Positions 1 to 8,883 are shown, counted from the stretch's first letter. The stretch is DNA of 45,900 bases from Calditrichia bacterium (GCA_028284905.1 JANQQU010000079.1:1-45900); one strand, 5' to 3'. Translations and numbers: made by a program. The notes: generated by a model from the letters alone, not told the origin.

Positions 1-89
1 CAATGGCCGCCAAAATTACTGATCACCAATGGACTGTTAGAGAATTGCTAAAAACGATACCTATTAAAAAACAACAGCAAAACGGGTGA
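1..89 (+). CDS. C-terminal end of an IS1-like transposase (5' end outside the window)
   Basis: The frame starting at base 3 is open from the window edge to the TGA at 87-89. It encodes about 28 residues beginning MAAKITDHQWTVRELL. This resembles the C-terminus of IS1-type DDE transposases, where a TPAMAAG-(I/V)-(T/S)DH-x-W-x-x-(E/D)-LL pattern is common. The match comes from memory of the family and the fragment is short, so the family is likely but not certain. The rest of the gene, including the catalytic residues, would lie left of the window. It could be the end of an intact IS or of a decayed copy. No terminal inverted repeat is obvious in the bases that follow, only short tandem repeats. 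Confidence 0.55.
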   Translation, partial: MAAKITDHQWTVRELLKTIPIKKQQQNG

Positions 90-94
90 CTACC

Positions 95-148
95 CAAATG
101 GGCAAATGGGCAAATGGGCATTTTTGAAATTTTGCTCATCTGCTCATC
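95..148. repeat. Two short 8-bp tandem repeats
   Basis: Bases 95-118 are three exact copies of caaatggg followed by a partial fourth copy. Bases 133-148 are two copies of tgctcatc followed by a partial copy. They lie between the transposase tail and the stop codon of the permease gene. No function is evident; slippage-generated microsatellites are the simplest explanation. Confidence 0.7.
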
Positions 149-151
149 TGC

Positions 152-1651
152 TTACTTATTCTGTAACGTATCCATCAGCGTGCGCAGAGATGCTTTTTGG
201 GTATACATGATACTGGCGATCCGGAAAATCTTCCCTCCCAATAATGCCGTTAACACAATAAACAGCAGCATAATTCCAGCCGAGATGTAATAGTCGATCA
301 TCGGTGGTTGCGCCAATGGTGTACGTAGCACCATAAAGGTTGGTGTGAGTACCGGAATAAAAGATAAAAAGCGGATTAAGGCAGAGTTAGGTGCCAGTAA
401 TACTAAAACGATCAGTGCCAGGGGAATGATCGAAATGATCCGCACGGTTAAACCCAACTGATGGGCATCCTGGTAATCGGCAGATAACGATCCCACCGCA
501 ACGAAAATTGAGGCAAAGAAAAGATATCCTAAAAAGTAGTAAAGGATGTAGAGTCCGGCATTATTCAGGTTGAGGAAACCAATGTCTTCGGCAGGAATGA
601 TATTCGCAGCCATCAGCAGGAATGTAATGAACATCCAGATGAGAATCTGGAAAAGACCGAGCATACCGAGACCGAACATCTTGCCGCCGATTAACTGGAA
701 GGTGTTTACCGAAGAGACCAGTATCTCGAGGATGCGCGACGATTTTTCACTGACGATGGACGTGAATAGAAAACCGCTGTTGGAGATAATGCTGACAAAG
801 AGCAATAACACCGCCACGACCGGCGCGATGTAGGTAATCAAAAATTTGAATTCCCGCTTGTTACCGCCTTCGATGAGCAATTGCTGAATAACTAACGGCT
901 GGAGCATCTCCTGAATTTTCGTAACGGTAATTTCTTCCTGGCGCATTCTCTCTTCCACAAGCATCACCTGCAGTGCTTGTTTCAGTGGTTGAATGTGCAG
1001 GAAGTTCACCGGTTGGAGGGAATGGAACTCCACGATGCCTCTTTCGAAGGTGCGGGCATCCAGCAGCAGATAGCCGGAAATCCGCTTGACGCGCAGCAAG
1101 CTGTCTGCCTTGTTCATTACCGCTTTTTCCACCAGGGAATCGAGGCTGGTTTGCATGCGATTATAGTCGATCTCGGCAAGATCACGCTGTTCGCGGGTGC
1201 TGATCATTTCTTCATATGATTCGCTTAACAGGCGGGTTTTTGTCCGGGAATTTGGTCGCTGAAAGTGATATTTCCGGCGCTCTTTCACTTTATTGTAGGC
1301 TTCGTCCAAGCTATCCAGACTTTCCCGGGTCGAAATAAGATTAATAATATCCCGGCGCATCCGCGATGAGGTATCGGGAAGGATTGGCTCCAGCAGAATG
1401 CGTGGCTGCATATCATCCTCTGCCAATGCTGCAGAGAGACGCTCTGCTAATAACTGGCTATAGGAGGTCGTATCTACTTCTACGCAACCGATTACCTGGT
1501 CCTGCGTCAGCCGGGTATTCTCATAGTAGAAAGAAGGAATAAGAATAAATGCCGTAAAGATCAGCGGCGAGAGAAAAGTTGCCAGCAGGAAGCCACGAGA
1601 CTTCAGGTAGCGCATAAATTCCCAGGCTGCAATCACAAAAAATCGAATCAT
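152..1651 (-). CDS. ABC-2 type transporter permease, NatB-like
   Basis: Membrane subunit of an ABC-2 exporter, 499 residues. It has one N-terminal transmembrane helix (about residues 20-42), then a long soluble, helix-rich extracytoplasmic region (about 50-265), then a C-terminal block of five or six hydrophobic helices (about 270-485). This is the architecture of NatB/YhaP (COG1668-type) permeases. The phrase SEKSSRILEIL just after the first C-terminal helix is characteristic of the family. The ATG at 1651 overlaps the stop of the upstream ATPase gene by 4 bp, so the two are translationally coupled and almost certainly form one complex. The substrate cannot be told from sequence; Na+, drugs and peptides have been suggested for relatives. 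Confidence 0.85.
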   Translation of the reverse strand: MIRFFVIAAWEFMRYLKSRGFLLATFLSPLIFTAFILIPSFYYENTRLTQDQVIGCVEVDTTSYSQLLAERLSAALAEDDMQPRILLEPILPDTSSRMRRDIINLISTRESLDSLDEAYNKVKERRKYHFQRPNSRTKTRLLSESYEEMISTREQRDLAEIDYNRMQTSLDSLVEKAVMNKADSLLRVKRISGYLLLDARTFERGIVEFHSLQPVNFLHIQPLKQALQVMLVEERMRQEEITVTKIQEMLQPLVIQQLLIEGGNKREFKFLITYIAPVVAVLLLFVSIISNSGFLFTSIVSEKSSRILEILVSSVNTFQLIGGKMFGLGMLGLFQILIWMFITFLLMAANIIPAEDIGFLNLNNAGLYILYYFLGYLFFASIFVAVGSLSADYQDAHQLGLTVRIISIIPLALIVLVLLAPNSALIRFLSFIPVLTPTFMVLRTPLAQPPMIDYYISAGIMLLFIVLTALLGGKIFRIASIMYTQKASLRTLMDTLQNK

Positions 1652-2559
1652 GCATTTCCTTTCCGGCTTTTCGGTGCGGTTATATCTGCATAGATATCCT
1701 GCAGATTCGGACGGTGAATTTCCAATTTCTTAACATCAACCGCCCGGATGACGCTATCGAGCACTTTTTGCGGGGAATGTTTACCATCGACGTAAAGCCG
1801 GACGCCCTGGTGATTCTGGGTGATTTTCTTCACGCCAAAGATATCCTGCAAGGCCTGAAGATCATCCGGGGTTTCCAGGTAAATCATATGCTCCCGAAAT
1901 TTATCGCGGATGTTACTGAGCGTATCCTGCATAACCACCCGACCTTCATTAAGCATCAGGATTTCGTCGCAAACTGCTTCTGCTTCGTCCATTTCTTCCG
2001 TGGCGAGAACAATCGTTTTTCCCTCTTCTTTCAAATGAAGCACCAGTTTTCGTATCAAGGTTTGATTACTGGCATCCATTTTGTGAAAAGGTTCGTCGAG
2101 AATAAGCAGATCGGGATTGTGTATAATCGCGGTCATTAGCTGCACCTTTTGCCGGACTTCTTCGGAAAGATGCAGCACCGGTGTATCCATCTGTTCGATA
2201 ATATTAAAGCGATCCATCAGGCGGACGGCTTCGACCTGTGCTTTTTTGCGGGAGAAGCGCTTCAGGCGGGCAAAGTGAACCAGCACCTGGTTGACGGTGT
2301 ATTCACTATAAAGGCCGCGCTCTTCCGGGAGATAGCCAATTGCGTTGCGGATTTTTGCATTTACGGGTCGGTCGTCATAAAGAATAAGACCGCTGGTGGG
2401 GCGAACGATATCCATTAACATTCGCAGCAGGGTTGTTTTTCCGGCTTTCTTCGGACCCAGTATACCTAAAATAAAACCGGCACGTGCTTCAAAGGAAAGA
2501 TTGTGAAGAATCGTATTGCCGGAAAATTCTTTCGAAAGATTGTCGACTTTTAGGTGCAT
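1648..2559 (-). CDS. ABC transporter ATP-binding protein, NatA-like, with degenerate signature and H-loop
   Basis: Nucleotide-binding subunit for the adjacent NatB-like permease, 303 residues. Walker A is GPKKAGKT (35-42) and Walker B is LLILDEP (151-157) with the catalytic Glu156. The segment IGYLPEERGLY (74-84) is typical of the NatA/YhaQ branch. The signature motif reads LSEEV (131-135) instead of LSGGQ/LSGGM. The switch histidine expected after Walker B (S-T-H-x-M) is replaced by Glu188 in ATEEM. Walker B is intact, so the protein probably binds ATP, but hydrolysis could be impaired or differently organised. The C-terminal ~80 residues match the accessory domain of this branch. It overlaps yigZ upstream by 10 bp. 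Confidence 0.85.
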   Translation of the reverse strand: MHLKVDNLSKEFSGNTILHNLSFEARAGFILGILGPKKAGKTTLLRMLMDIVRPTSGLILYDDRPVNAKIRNAIGYLPEERGLYSEYTVNQVLVHFARLKRFSRKKAQVEAVRLMDRFNIIEQMDTPVLHLSEEVRQKVQLMTAIIHNPDLLILDEPFHKMDASNQTLIRKLVLHLKEEGKTIVLATEEMDEAEAVCDEILMLNEGRVVMQDTLSNIRDKFREHMIYLETPDDLQALQDIFGVKKITQNHQGVRLYVDGKHSPQKVLDSVIRAVDVKKLEIHRPNLQDIYADITAPKSRKGNA

Positions 2560-3167
2560 TTTTCCTTCGTTGCTATAATTTGAATGTTTCCGTCGCCTGC
2601 ACCAAGCAATGCCTGGGTGAGTTCCTGCTGGCGATCGGATGGAATTTTTATGACCGAAGTAATACTGGTATCAAATGTCTGTTCGTCTAATTGTCCCTGG
2701 AATTTTCCAACGATGTAGTGTATCTGTCGCGTGAGATTATACGGATATTGCAGCGTTATAAAATGATAACGAACAAATTTTTCCAATTTACATTTTTGAA
2801 CCGTCTCTTCCGCGCATTGTCCGTAGGCTCGCATCAGGCCGCCGGTGCCGAGTTTTACACCGCCATAATAACGGGTAACAACGAGGGCAGCTTTAATCAG
2901 ATTGAACTTGTCGATGCTAAGCAGAATCGGTCTTCCGGCAGTGCCGGATGGCTCCCCGTCATCTGAATAGCGAAATATCTGTTGATCGATCCGGTAGGCG
3001 TAGCAGTTATGAGTCGCATTATAATGCTGCTGCCGGATCTCATCAAGAAATTGCTCTGCGGCCGATTTACTTTCTACCGGCGCGATTGCACCAATAAAAA
3101 GCGAGCGCTTGATTTTTATTTCATGAACAACCGGCGCATTAATAATGAATAGTTGATTCTCTGACAT
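2550..3167 (-). CDS. yigZ: YigZ/IMPACT family protein (UPF0029)
   Basis: A 205-residue protein of the YigZ/IMPACT family. The N-terminal domain (about 10-115) carries the family blocks KRSLFIG, ATHNCYAYRI, YSDDGEPSGTAGRPIL and RYYGGVKLGTGGL. A smaller C-terminal domain (about 130-200, DUF1949-like) follows. The biochemical role of bacterial YigZ is not settled; eukaryotic IMPACT regulates GCN1/GCN2, and a ribosome or translation link is inferred for bacterial members. It is the first gene of a three-gene (-) operon with the NatA/NatB-like exporter, overlapping the ATPase gene by 10 bp. Such pairing may only reflect cotranscription. The ATG at 3167 gives the usual family N-terminus. Confidence 0.9.
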   Translation of the reverse strand: MSENQLFIINAPVVHEIKIKRSLFIGAIAPVESKSAAEQFLDEIRQQHYNATHNCYAYRIDQQIFRYSDDGEPSGTAGRPILLSIDKFNLIKAALVVTRYYGGVKLGTGGLMRAYGQCAEETVQKCKLEKFVRYHFITLQYPYNLTRQIHYIVGKFQGQLDEQTFDTSITSVIKIPSDRQQELTQALLGAGDGNIQIIATKEKCT

Positions 3168-3433
3168 AAAATTTTTTCGTTATGTGCCGCGTTTTATTTC
3201 GAAAACCAGCACCGAAAAATATACCGATTTGGGTTTTCTTTGTCAATAGTGGCTTTATGAGAGCGGGATAATCGCCGGTTTTTGTTCGGGGGAAAAGTCT
3301 GATTCTTTTGAGTTTGGAATCGTTTAAAAATTGCTGATAATTGTTCAGTTCCGTGCGGCATTTTGCCGCCCCGGGGGGAAAGTATGATTTCGAGAAGTTC
3401 TGTTTATTAACGCTTATATCAATCGGATGTGGA

Positions 3434-4264
3434 TTATTCCTCGGGAGAATCGAGCACTTCACCAAATAAGCGATGGTAACTGAGAATGTTCTTATGAATA
3501 TTGAATTTCTCTTCCACTATTTTTCGGCCATTTTCGCCAAAGCGTTTACGTAACGCAGGATCTTCCAATAATTTTATTACTGCTGCCGCCAGTTCACTTT
3601 CATTTTTTGGTGGAACCAACAGGCCACTGGTTTGATGATCTACCATTTCCGGCAGCCCGGTGATAGTGGTTGAGATGACCGGCAGCTTCATTGCCATCGC
3701 TTCGATAACAACATTGGGAATAATATCCCGCCCGCCGTTTTCCGCAATGACACAGGGAAGCACAAAAATATCGCTCTTGCGGTATTCATCTAAAATTTCC
3801 GCGAATGGTAATGCGCCCCGAAATTTAACCGTTTCTTTTAGGCCGAGTTCATGATACAGCTGTTTTATTTGAATATAATAGACCCAACGTTCGGAGTTCG
3901 GTGCCCCAATGATATGCCATTCAAACCGGTAGCCTTGATCGAGCAAAATTCGGCATGCATTTAACAGATAGGTAATTCCTTTTTGTTCTGTTAAACGAGC
4001 GACAGTGATTAATCGAATGATGCGCTTGCTTTGCGTGGCTATTTTTTCCTTCGGTTTAAATTGGCTGATATCGATGCCGTTATAGACCCGGTGTATGTTA
4101 TTTCGGGTGTTTTTTGTCATCAGGCTATTGATGTAATTTCTGTTGTAATTGGTATTGGTGATGATAAAGGCGGCGTTGTCAAATTTTTCTGTCAGGGCAA
4201 ATGCCGTATCCTTTTTATGCAAGTCGAATGCCCGGGCCTGAATCGAGAACGTAATGCCGAGCAA
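3434..4264 (-). CDS. GT4 glycosyltransferase, C-terminal half of a frame-split GT2-GT4 fusion
   Basis: This reading frame holds the C-terminal half of a GT-B fold glycosyltransferase of family 4. It contains VYNGIDISQFKP, VARLTEQKGI and the nucleotide-sugar site E-NGGRDIIPNVVIEAMAMKLPVIST. It lacks a credible start: the 4264 codon is TTG with no ribosome binding site. The frame stays open upstream to the poly-T run (9 A on the + strand, 4427-4435), and that stretch encodes a typical GT4 sequence (ITHLHSPWANQHAFVALIAA). The matching GT4 N-terminal domain lies in the preceding frame, which ends at 4420. This is therefore best read as the distal part of one protein, not an independent gene. It is the last gene of the (-) glycan cluster. 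Confidence 0.75.
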   Translation of the reverse strand: MLGITFSIQARAFDLHKKDTAFALTEKFDNAAFIITNTNYNRNYINSLMTKNTRNNIHRVYNGIDISQFKPKEKIATQSKRIIRLITVARLTEQKGITYLLNACRILLDQGYRFEWHIIGAPNSERWVYYIQIKQLYHELGLKETVKFRGALPFAEILDEYRKSDIFVLPCVIAENGGRDIIPNVVIEAMAMKLPVISTTITGLPEMVDHQTSGLLVPPKNESELAAAVIKLLEDPALRKRFGENGRKIVEEKFNIHKNILSYHRLFGEVLDSPEE

Positions 4265-4419
4265 ATACGCAGCAATCAGGGCAACAAAAGCATGTTGATT
4301 GGCCCAGGGTGAATGCAGGTGGGTGATGCCGTTTGCCGATAATTCTCCGGCAAGTTGTATGGCTCTCTGAAATGTGGCTTTGTCGATATCGATGGTTTTT
4401 GTCGGTTTATAGCGGCATT

Positions 4420-5649
4420 TCAGGACAAAAAAAAAGCGTTGAGATATTTTAAAGGGTGATTCCGAATCAATGTTTTTCGATAGCCTTGCAGGCGGATTGG
4501 GTCAATGCTCCCGAGGTACTGTGTCTGGTTCATCAGGGTGCGGGCAGATTCGTCCAGGCGCGAGACATCCTGCGGCTCGTTGGCAAATACTTTTGCCGAG
4601 GCGTATTTCTGCTTTACTGCGATTACTTCCCGCTGGATGAAGGTTTCGCTTAACACCGGGAACCAGGCCAGGTAATATCCGAGACGCCTTTCGCGCTCTG
4701 CTGATTTTGCTTTTTGGGTGGTTGAGAAAAACAACGTCCAGGGAGGGAAAAATCGTAATTGGAATTTATATAAAGCATCTTTGGCAGCCAGGTAAATTTT
4801 CCGTCGCCAAATTCGCCTCAGCCTTTTGGCAAATTCGCGAATCTTTACTGAACGAATACCGGCGTGCCGGAAGGCGCGCAAAATATTTCCCCGGACGATG
4901 TTTGAGAAAGATGCATCCTGCCCATTAAGAAAAGACAAAAAGTTTTGCCGCCGCAGAGACATTAAGAGCAATACGCTTTCTTTAGCGGTCTTAAAGGCTT
5001 CAATTTTACTCTCCGGTTGCCTTCTGTGACCATATAGCATTTGTGGGATGATTTTTATCGGGTGGCGTTGAGCGATCCTGATGGCCATTTCGGTGTGCAG
5101 ATTGCTGGTCAATGTTTCATTAAATACTCCGGTCTCTTGTAATATTGCCCTATCATACATATGGCATCCGATGCTACTCGGATGCCCGGCAATAATGCTG
5201 ATTAGATAGTCCTCGCGGGTATGTGCCATCCGGGAAATTTTCTCCGACACCCACTGACAATGTTTGCGATAAATCTGCCCGGCATTGTCGGTTTTGAAAG
5301 TGAAGCAACAGGCATAACCCACTTTTTCCTGAAGAAATATTGCCGGCACCTTAGATAGCGCACGCGGAAAAAGAACGCCATTCGGGTCGATAACAGTAAT
5401 TATTGGCGCGCTGCACTTCTCCAGGGCGATGTTAAGACACTTCGCCACACCTTCTTTCTTCTGCGTGGAGACAACGGTCAGCCGATCGTCTGTAAAGGCA
5501 CGGAGAATTTCCGGAGATTTATCCGTAGAGTGGTCATCAACAACGATGAGTTCCAACTCTATATCCGCTTGTGCTAATATAGATGTTATCGTCTCTTGGA
5601 TAAATTCTTCCTGATTGCGAGAGTGGACAATTACCGATAGTTGTGGCAT
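4420..5649 (-). CDS. GT2 glycosyltransferase plus N-terminal part of a GT4 domain (5' part of a frame-split fusion)
   Basis: The N-terminal 240 or so residues are a GT-A family 2 glycosyltransferase. They start MPQLSVIVHSRNQEEFI and include LIVVDDHSTDKSPEIL and, at the metal-site position, VIDPNG. After a basic linker comes FPVLSETFIQREVIA, a hallmark of the N-terminus of GT4 enzymes of exopolysaccharide pathways. The frame stops at 4420 right after the nine-base homopolymer. Adding one base there (or removing two) continues the GT4 domain into the next frame, giving about 738 residues from this start. I prefer the ATG at 5649 over the upstream TTG at 5685, because it gives the standard GT2 N-terminus and follows the upstream stop by 13 bp. 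Fusions of this kind probably add two successive sugars to a glycan. Confidence 0.8.
   Translation of the reverse strand: MPQLSVIVHSRNQEEFIQETITSILAQADIELELIVVDDHSTDKSPEILRAFTDDRLTVVSTQKKEGVAKCLNIALEKCSAPIITVIDPNGVLFPRALSKVPAIFLQEKVGYACCFTFKTDNAGQIYRKHCQWVSEKISRMAHTREDYLISIIAGHPSSIGCHMYDRAILQETGVFNETLTSNLHTEMAIRIAQRHPIKIIPQMLYGHRRQPESKIEAFKTAKESVLLLMSLRRQNFLSFLNGQDASFSNIVRGNILRAFRHAGIRSVKIREFAKRLRRIWRRKIYLAAKDALYKFQLRFFPPWTLFFSTTQKAKSAERERRLGYYLAWFPVLSETFIQREVIAVKQKYASAKVFANEPQDVSRLDESARTLMNQTQYLGSIDPIRLQGYRKTLIRNHPLKYLNAFFLS
4427..4435. other. Nine-base A homopolymer that breaks the GT2-GT4 frame
   Basis: The + strand has nine consecutive A, read as nine T in the gene. Upstream codons read AAC GCT TTT TTT TTG TCC TGA. 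With one extra T they read through as NAFFFVLKCRYKPTK and join the downstream GT4 frame without any stop. Deleting one base instead gives an immediate stop. Confidence 0.85.
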
Positions 5650-5662
5650 TATTCCAGAATAT

Positions 5663-6787
5663 TTAAATGAACGAGATAATCTCAATTAGTTTTTTATACG
5701 GATCATCCTTGAGGAAAAAGTTTAGATTATCACTGAACTTTTCTGATAAGGCTGTCCGGATTTTTTCTGTAAATATATTCAATTTATAAGGATCAACCAA
5801 AAGCGCTTCATGGCAAATTTGCCAGTTGCCGCAATTTTTCGAAGCGACGAGATTGCATCCCATTACCGAGGCTTCATATAAAATCCCCGGGGCAGAGTCA
5901 AACGCGGAAGGGCAAACAACAGCCTTGCAATTTCCCATTAGCTTAAATAATTGTGCCCTCTCGGTTAGCAGACCATGATGGGTGGCATGGGGAGTTTCGC
6001 TATCTTGTTCTACCTGTCCGACGATATGGATATTATACTTTTTGCATTTGGCGGCAATCTCTTTTAATAGCTGATAATTTTTTTCTTTTCTATCCCAATC
6101 GCTCGCTACAAACAGTATGTCTATTTCGCGATCGTTGAACGCTTTATTGTATTCTTGATAGCCAAGCGGTTCTTTAATAACCCAGGAGGCTTTCCATAAA
6201 ATGTCCGGTAATAGTTTTCCGGAAACGCTCGGGAAGAATTTTTCAGTTATATAGCGGATGGATGCCGAATGGGTGATAATAAAATCCGCTTTTTTGATAG
6301 CATCGCCCTCTTGTTTATGAACAACTCGCATGCCGCCGTGGATTTCCAGAGATTTTTTCAGACTGGTATAATCTTTAAAAAGCCCTTTCTGCAAATATAC
6401 TTTTGTTTGCACACTGCCCCCGGTAAGGTAGATCAGGGGAATGGTAGATTCGGCCTGTTTGAATAAATAGGCGGCAATGTAGCCGGAGCCAATTATAACG
6501 TCAGGTTTGATTTTACGAATTAGATCAGCCAATCCCGGTTGATTACTGAACAAATTCCCTTCCGTTATGTAGTTATGTACCTGGGGGAGGTTATCCGGAT
6601 TTCCGAAATTATCGCCAAAGGAAAATTGAAAATACGCTTCGTCGCGCCAACCAATAATGTTCACGAAGTGAACGTCATAGCCGTCTGCCCGGAATTGCTT
6701 GAAAAGGTTATATGTGGATGTGTTTGTACCACCGATGCCGGGAACTTCAAAGCATCCGATAAGAATCTTTTGTGGGCTATCCGTCAT
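5663..6787 (-). CDS. Glycosyltransferase family 4 (GT-B fold)
   Basis: A 374-residue putative glycosyltransferase. The N-terminal domain starts ILIGCFEVPGIGGTNTSTYNLF, with the glycine-rich loop typical of GT4 acceptor domains. The C-terminal domain contains DILFVASDWDRKEKNYQLL, then VVCPSAFDSAPGILYEASVMGCNLVAS, equivalent to the E-x7-E donor-binding region of GT4 enzymes. Such enzymes transfer a sugar from a nucleotide-sugar to a growing glycan on the cytoplasmic side of the membrane. The gene sits in the (-) cluster, 13 bp after the GT2 gene upstream and just before the fusion GT gene. Donor and acceptor cannot be predicted. Confidence 0.8.
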   Translation of the reverse strand: MTDSPQKILIGCFEVPGIGGTNTSTYNLFKQFRADGYDVHFVNIIGWRDEAYFQFSFGDNFGNPDNLPQVHNYITEGNLFSNQPGLADLIRKIKPDVIIGSGYIAAYLFKQAESTIPLIYLTGGSVQTKVYLQKGLFKDYTSLKKSLEIHGGMRVVHKQEGDAIKKADFIITHSASIRYITEKFFPSVSGKLLPDILWKASWVIKEPLGYQEYNKAFNDREIDILFVASDWDRKEKNYQLLKEIAAKCKKYNIHIVGQVEQDSETPHATHHGLLTERAQLFKLMGNCKAVVCPSAFDSAPGILYEASVMGCNLVASKNCGNWQICHEALLVDPYKLNIFTEKIRTALSEKFSDNLNFFLKDDPYKKLIEIISFI

Positions 6788-6800
6788 TACTGCTGTTCGC

Positions 6801-7796
6801 CTAATTAAGTAATTTCGTCAGCATATGAAATTTATTTTCAAACTCTTTTTGGTTGTAGCAACCGGATGTATATCCTGCCCCTAATCCTGCTTTTGCTACC
6901 CACTTGTGGCGATGCTTGTAATTAGAAAGGCTCTGCAGGTATAATATCGGCTGTATGCTATCCTGAGATCTGCGAAAATCGATGCCCATCTGGTAATATT
7001 TTAAGAACGTTTCTCTCGGATCATTTTTCAATTTTACTTCCGGCAGTTTTGGCGTGGAGGTAAAGCTGTTACTGGTCTGCAGTAATGGGGCCAGCACATT
7101 TTGTTGAATGCCAACGGAAAAATCCGGTGTAAGCAGGTCCCGGTCACCCTTCATAAAGAGGCCATTGGCGAGGGCAAATTGGGCGATCGGCGACATTGGG
7201 TGGTAACTATTTTCCAACAGCCTGAACATATGTTTTAAGCCACCGGGGCTTACCCGATAACGGTAGCGGCATCCCAATCGCAAAAACTTGGCAATAATAT
7301 ATTCCAGATGATAATGCGGCCGGTGATCTCCCAGGGTATGCCAGTAGAGAGGGTTGTTACTATAAAAATTTAAAGCCAAAACCATATTCCAGCCATGGTC
7401 GCCCATTGCCTTATAAAAATCGGTATCCGGAGAGATTGTATTTGGAAACGGCACCATTTGGCAGCAATCATGACGGAACAGTTTGATGCCGCGGATACGG
7501 CCTAGCAGGGGATCCCGAAGGTGGCCAACAGCCAGACCGGTTGTTGGGGTCATGCAGGCGTGCAGCTTTTCAAAACAATTTTCATCCAGCAACATATCCG
7601 CATCCACCTGGACGAAATAACGGGTTTTTACTTTTTGCATCCCGGTATTCCAGGCTTTGTAAAACGGACTGATATTTTTTACATAAATGATTTCGTCCGG
7701 TGCCAGGGTTTGTTTCTTAACGCTGTCTACGCACTTCGGCAGCGTCGCTTCTCCCATCGATAAAATAACTGCAGTAATATCACTATTCTTTTGCAT
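6801..7796 (-). CDS. Glycosyltransferase family 2
   Basis: A 331-residue GT-A glycosyltransferase. It opens with DITAVILSMGEATLPKCVDSVKKQT, has the metal-binding motif VDADM (D65-A-D67) and continues to a family-specific C-terminal part with no visible membrane helix. It is shortened around the first strand compared with canonical GT2 enzymes, which is common among exopolysaccharide transferases. The ATG at 7796 is preceded by 226 bp without a gene, so a promoter for this gene and those downstream may lie there. The next gene starts 13 bp after its stop. Substrate unknown. Confidence 0.8.
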   Translation of the reverse strand: MQKNSDITAVILSMGEATLPKCVDSVKKQTLAPDEIIYVKNISPFYKAWNTGMQKVKTRYFVQVDADMLLDENCFEKLHACMTPTTGLAVGHLRDPLLGRIRGIKLFRHDCCQMVPFPNTISPDTDFYKAMGDHGWNMVLALNFYSNNPLYWHTLGDHRPHYHLEYIIAKFLRLGCRYRYRVSPGGLKHMFRLLENSYHPMSPIAQFALANGLFMKGDRDLLTPDFSVGIQQNVLAPLLQTSNSFTSTPKLPEVKLKNDPRETFLKYYQMGIDFRRSQDSIQPILYLQSLSNYKHRHKWVAKAGLGAGYTSGCYNQKEFENKFHMLTKLLN

Positions 7797-8022
7797 TTAT
7801 CATCATCCTTGATTCAATTTGCAATCTTTGTAAAGTCTAAATTTCGGAAAATAAACATTCATGCCAGGGTCACTTTAGTCGGTCGTTTTCAATCTTAGGC
7901 GCAATTAATAATTCCGGTCGCTCGCAGCAATTGGCAATTGTGACTATAGAATGCCGTAAGAATTATTATACAAAAAAAAATTGGAAAACCGCATGCATTC
8001 TTTTCGAAGCCGCATCATCTGT

Positions 8023-8883
8023 TTATTTTCGATAAGTTTGTCTCCAGCCGTCTTCGGCAGAATAATTCGCCTTTTCTTTGGCGATTTTGTCTTTCGAATC
8101 TTTATAGATAGCCTGTTGTAAATAACGCGAAGTTCTGATTTCGATTTGCAGCGCTATTTCATCCGCGCTCATGCCGTGTTTTTTCCAGATCTTTTTTAAC
8201 TCGGTAATTTGATCTTCCAGCGGAATATGCGTCGTCAAGCGAAAGTGGCTGCGATGGTCCCGATAATAATAGAGACATTCCTGGATCGCTTTAAAAGTTG
8301 CGCCGGCTTCCGCCATCGACCAGGGAAAATCATAATCATCCGCGCCATGAGGGCCGAGCGATTCATCCATCCCGCCGATCTGGTTTGCAAAAGCGACCCG
8401 CCAGCAATGGAGGTGCTTCGCCTGACCCCTGTGTTTAAAATCCTCAAGTGTAAACGATTCGATGGCATCATATTGCCCGCTGATAATCTCTCCGTTATCG
8501 TCGATGTGTCGCCGGGCGGAGTGAAAATAATCGACCTCGGGAAAAGCCTTGATGGAGGCCGATAGCACTTTGATGGCTTGTTTATCCAGCAGATCATCAC
8601 AATGAAGTGCGCAAACAAAAGGCGTTTCCGCGGCCGCCATGCCACTGTTCAATGCACCGGTTACCATGGGCGATTTGCTCTTGATAACTTTTATGCGCGG
8701 ATCATCCAACCGGCGCACGCTGTCTATTTTTTCCAGCGAATGAATATCCGAGCTACGATCGTCTATGACGATACATCGCCAGTGCCGGGATGTTTGGGCA
8801 AAGACGGAATCTATGGCTAGCTGGAAATAATCCGGCTGCGGTTCTTTGCAGGGGATGAGAATTGTTATATCAATTGTGTCCAT
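8023..8883 (-). CDS. Glycosyltransferase family 2
   Basis: A 286-residue GT2 enzyme. Visible elements are ITILIPCKEPQPDYFQLAIDS at the start, CIVIDDRSSD (nucleotide-binding strand), NSGMAAAETPFVCALHCDD (metal-site motif C-D-D at 95-97) and HGADDYDFPWSMAEAG (about 180-195, acid/base region). No transmembrane segment is seen. It follows the SGNH hydrolase gene by 53 bp on the same strand and probably belongs to the same polysaccharide transcription unit. Donor and acceptor are not predictable from sequence. Confidence 0.85.
   Translation of the reverse strand: MDTIDITILIPCKEPQPDYFQLAIDSVFAQTSRHWRCIVIDDRSSDIHSLEKIDSVRRLDDPRIKVIKSKSPMVTGALNSGMAAAETPFVCALHCDDLLDKQAIKVLSASIKAFPEVDYFHSARRHIDDNGEIISGQYDAIESFTLEDFKHRGQAKHLHCWRVAFANQIGGMDESLGPHGADDYDFPWSMAEAGATFKAIQECLYYYRDHRSHFRLTTHIPLEDQITELKKIWKKHGMSADEIALQIEIRTSRYLQQAIYKDSKDKIAKEKANYSAEDGWRQTYRK

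Noticed and set aside
3355-3369. gcggca-tt-tgccgc-type hairpin after the GT4 gene
   Set aside because: Too short and without a T-run on the coding strand; it cannot be called a terminator.
3139-3465. A 108-codon (-) frame between yigZ and the GT4 gene
   Set aside because: It overlaps the ends of both neighbours, has no recognisable motif and no ribosome binding site; it is more likely intergenic.
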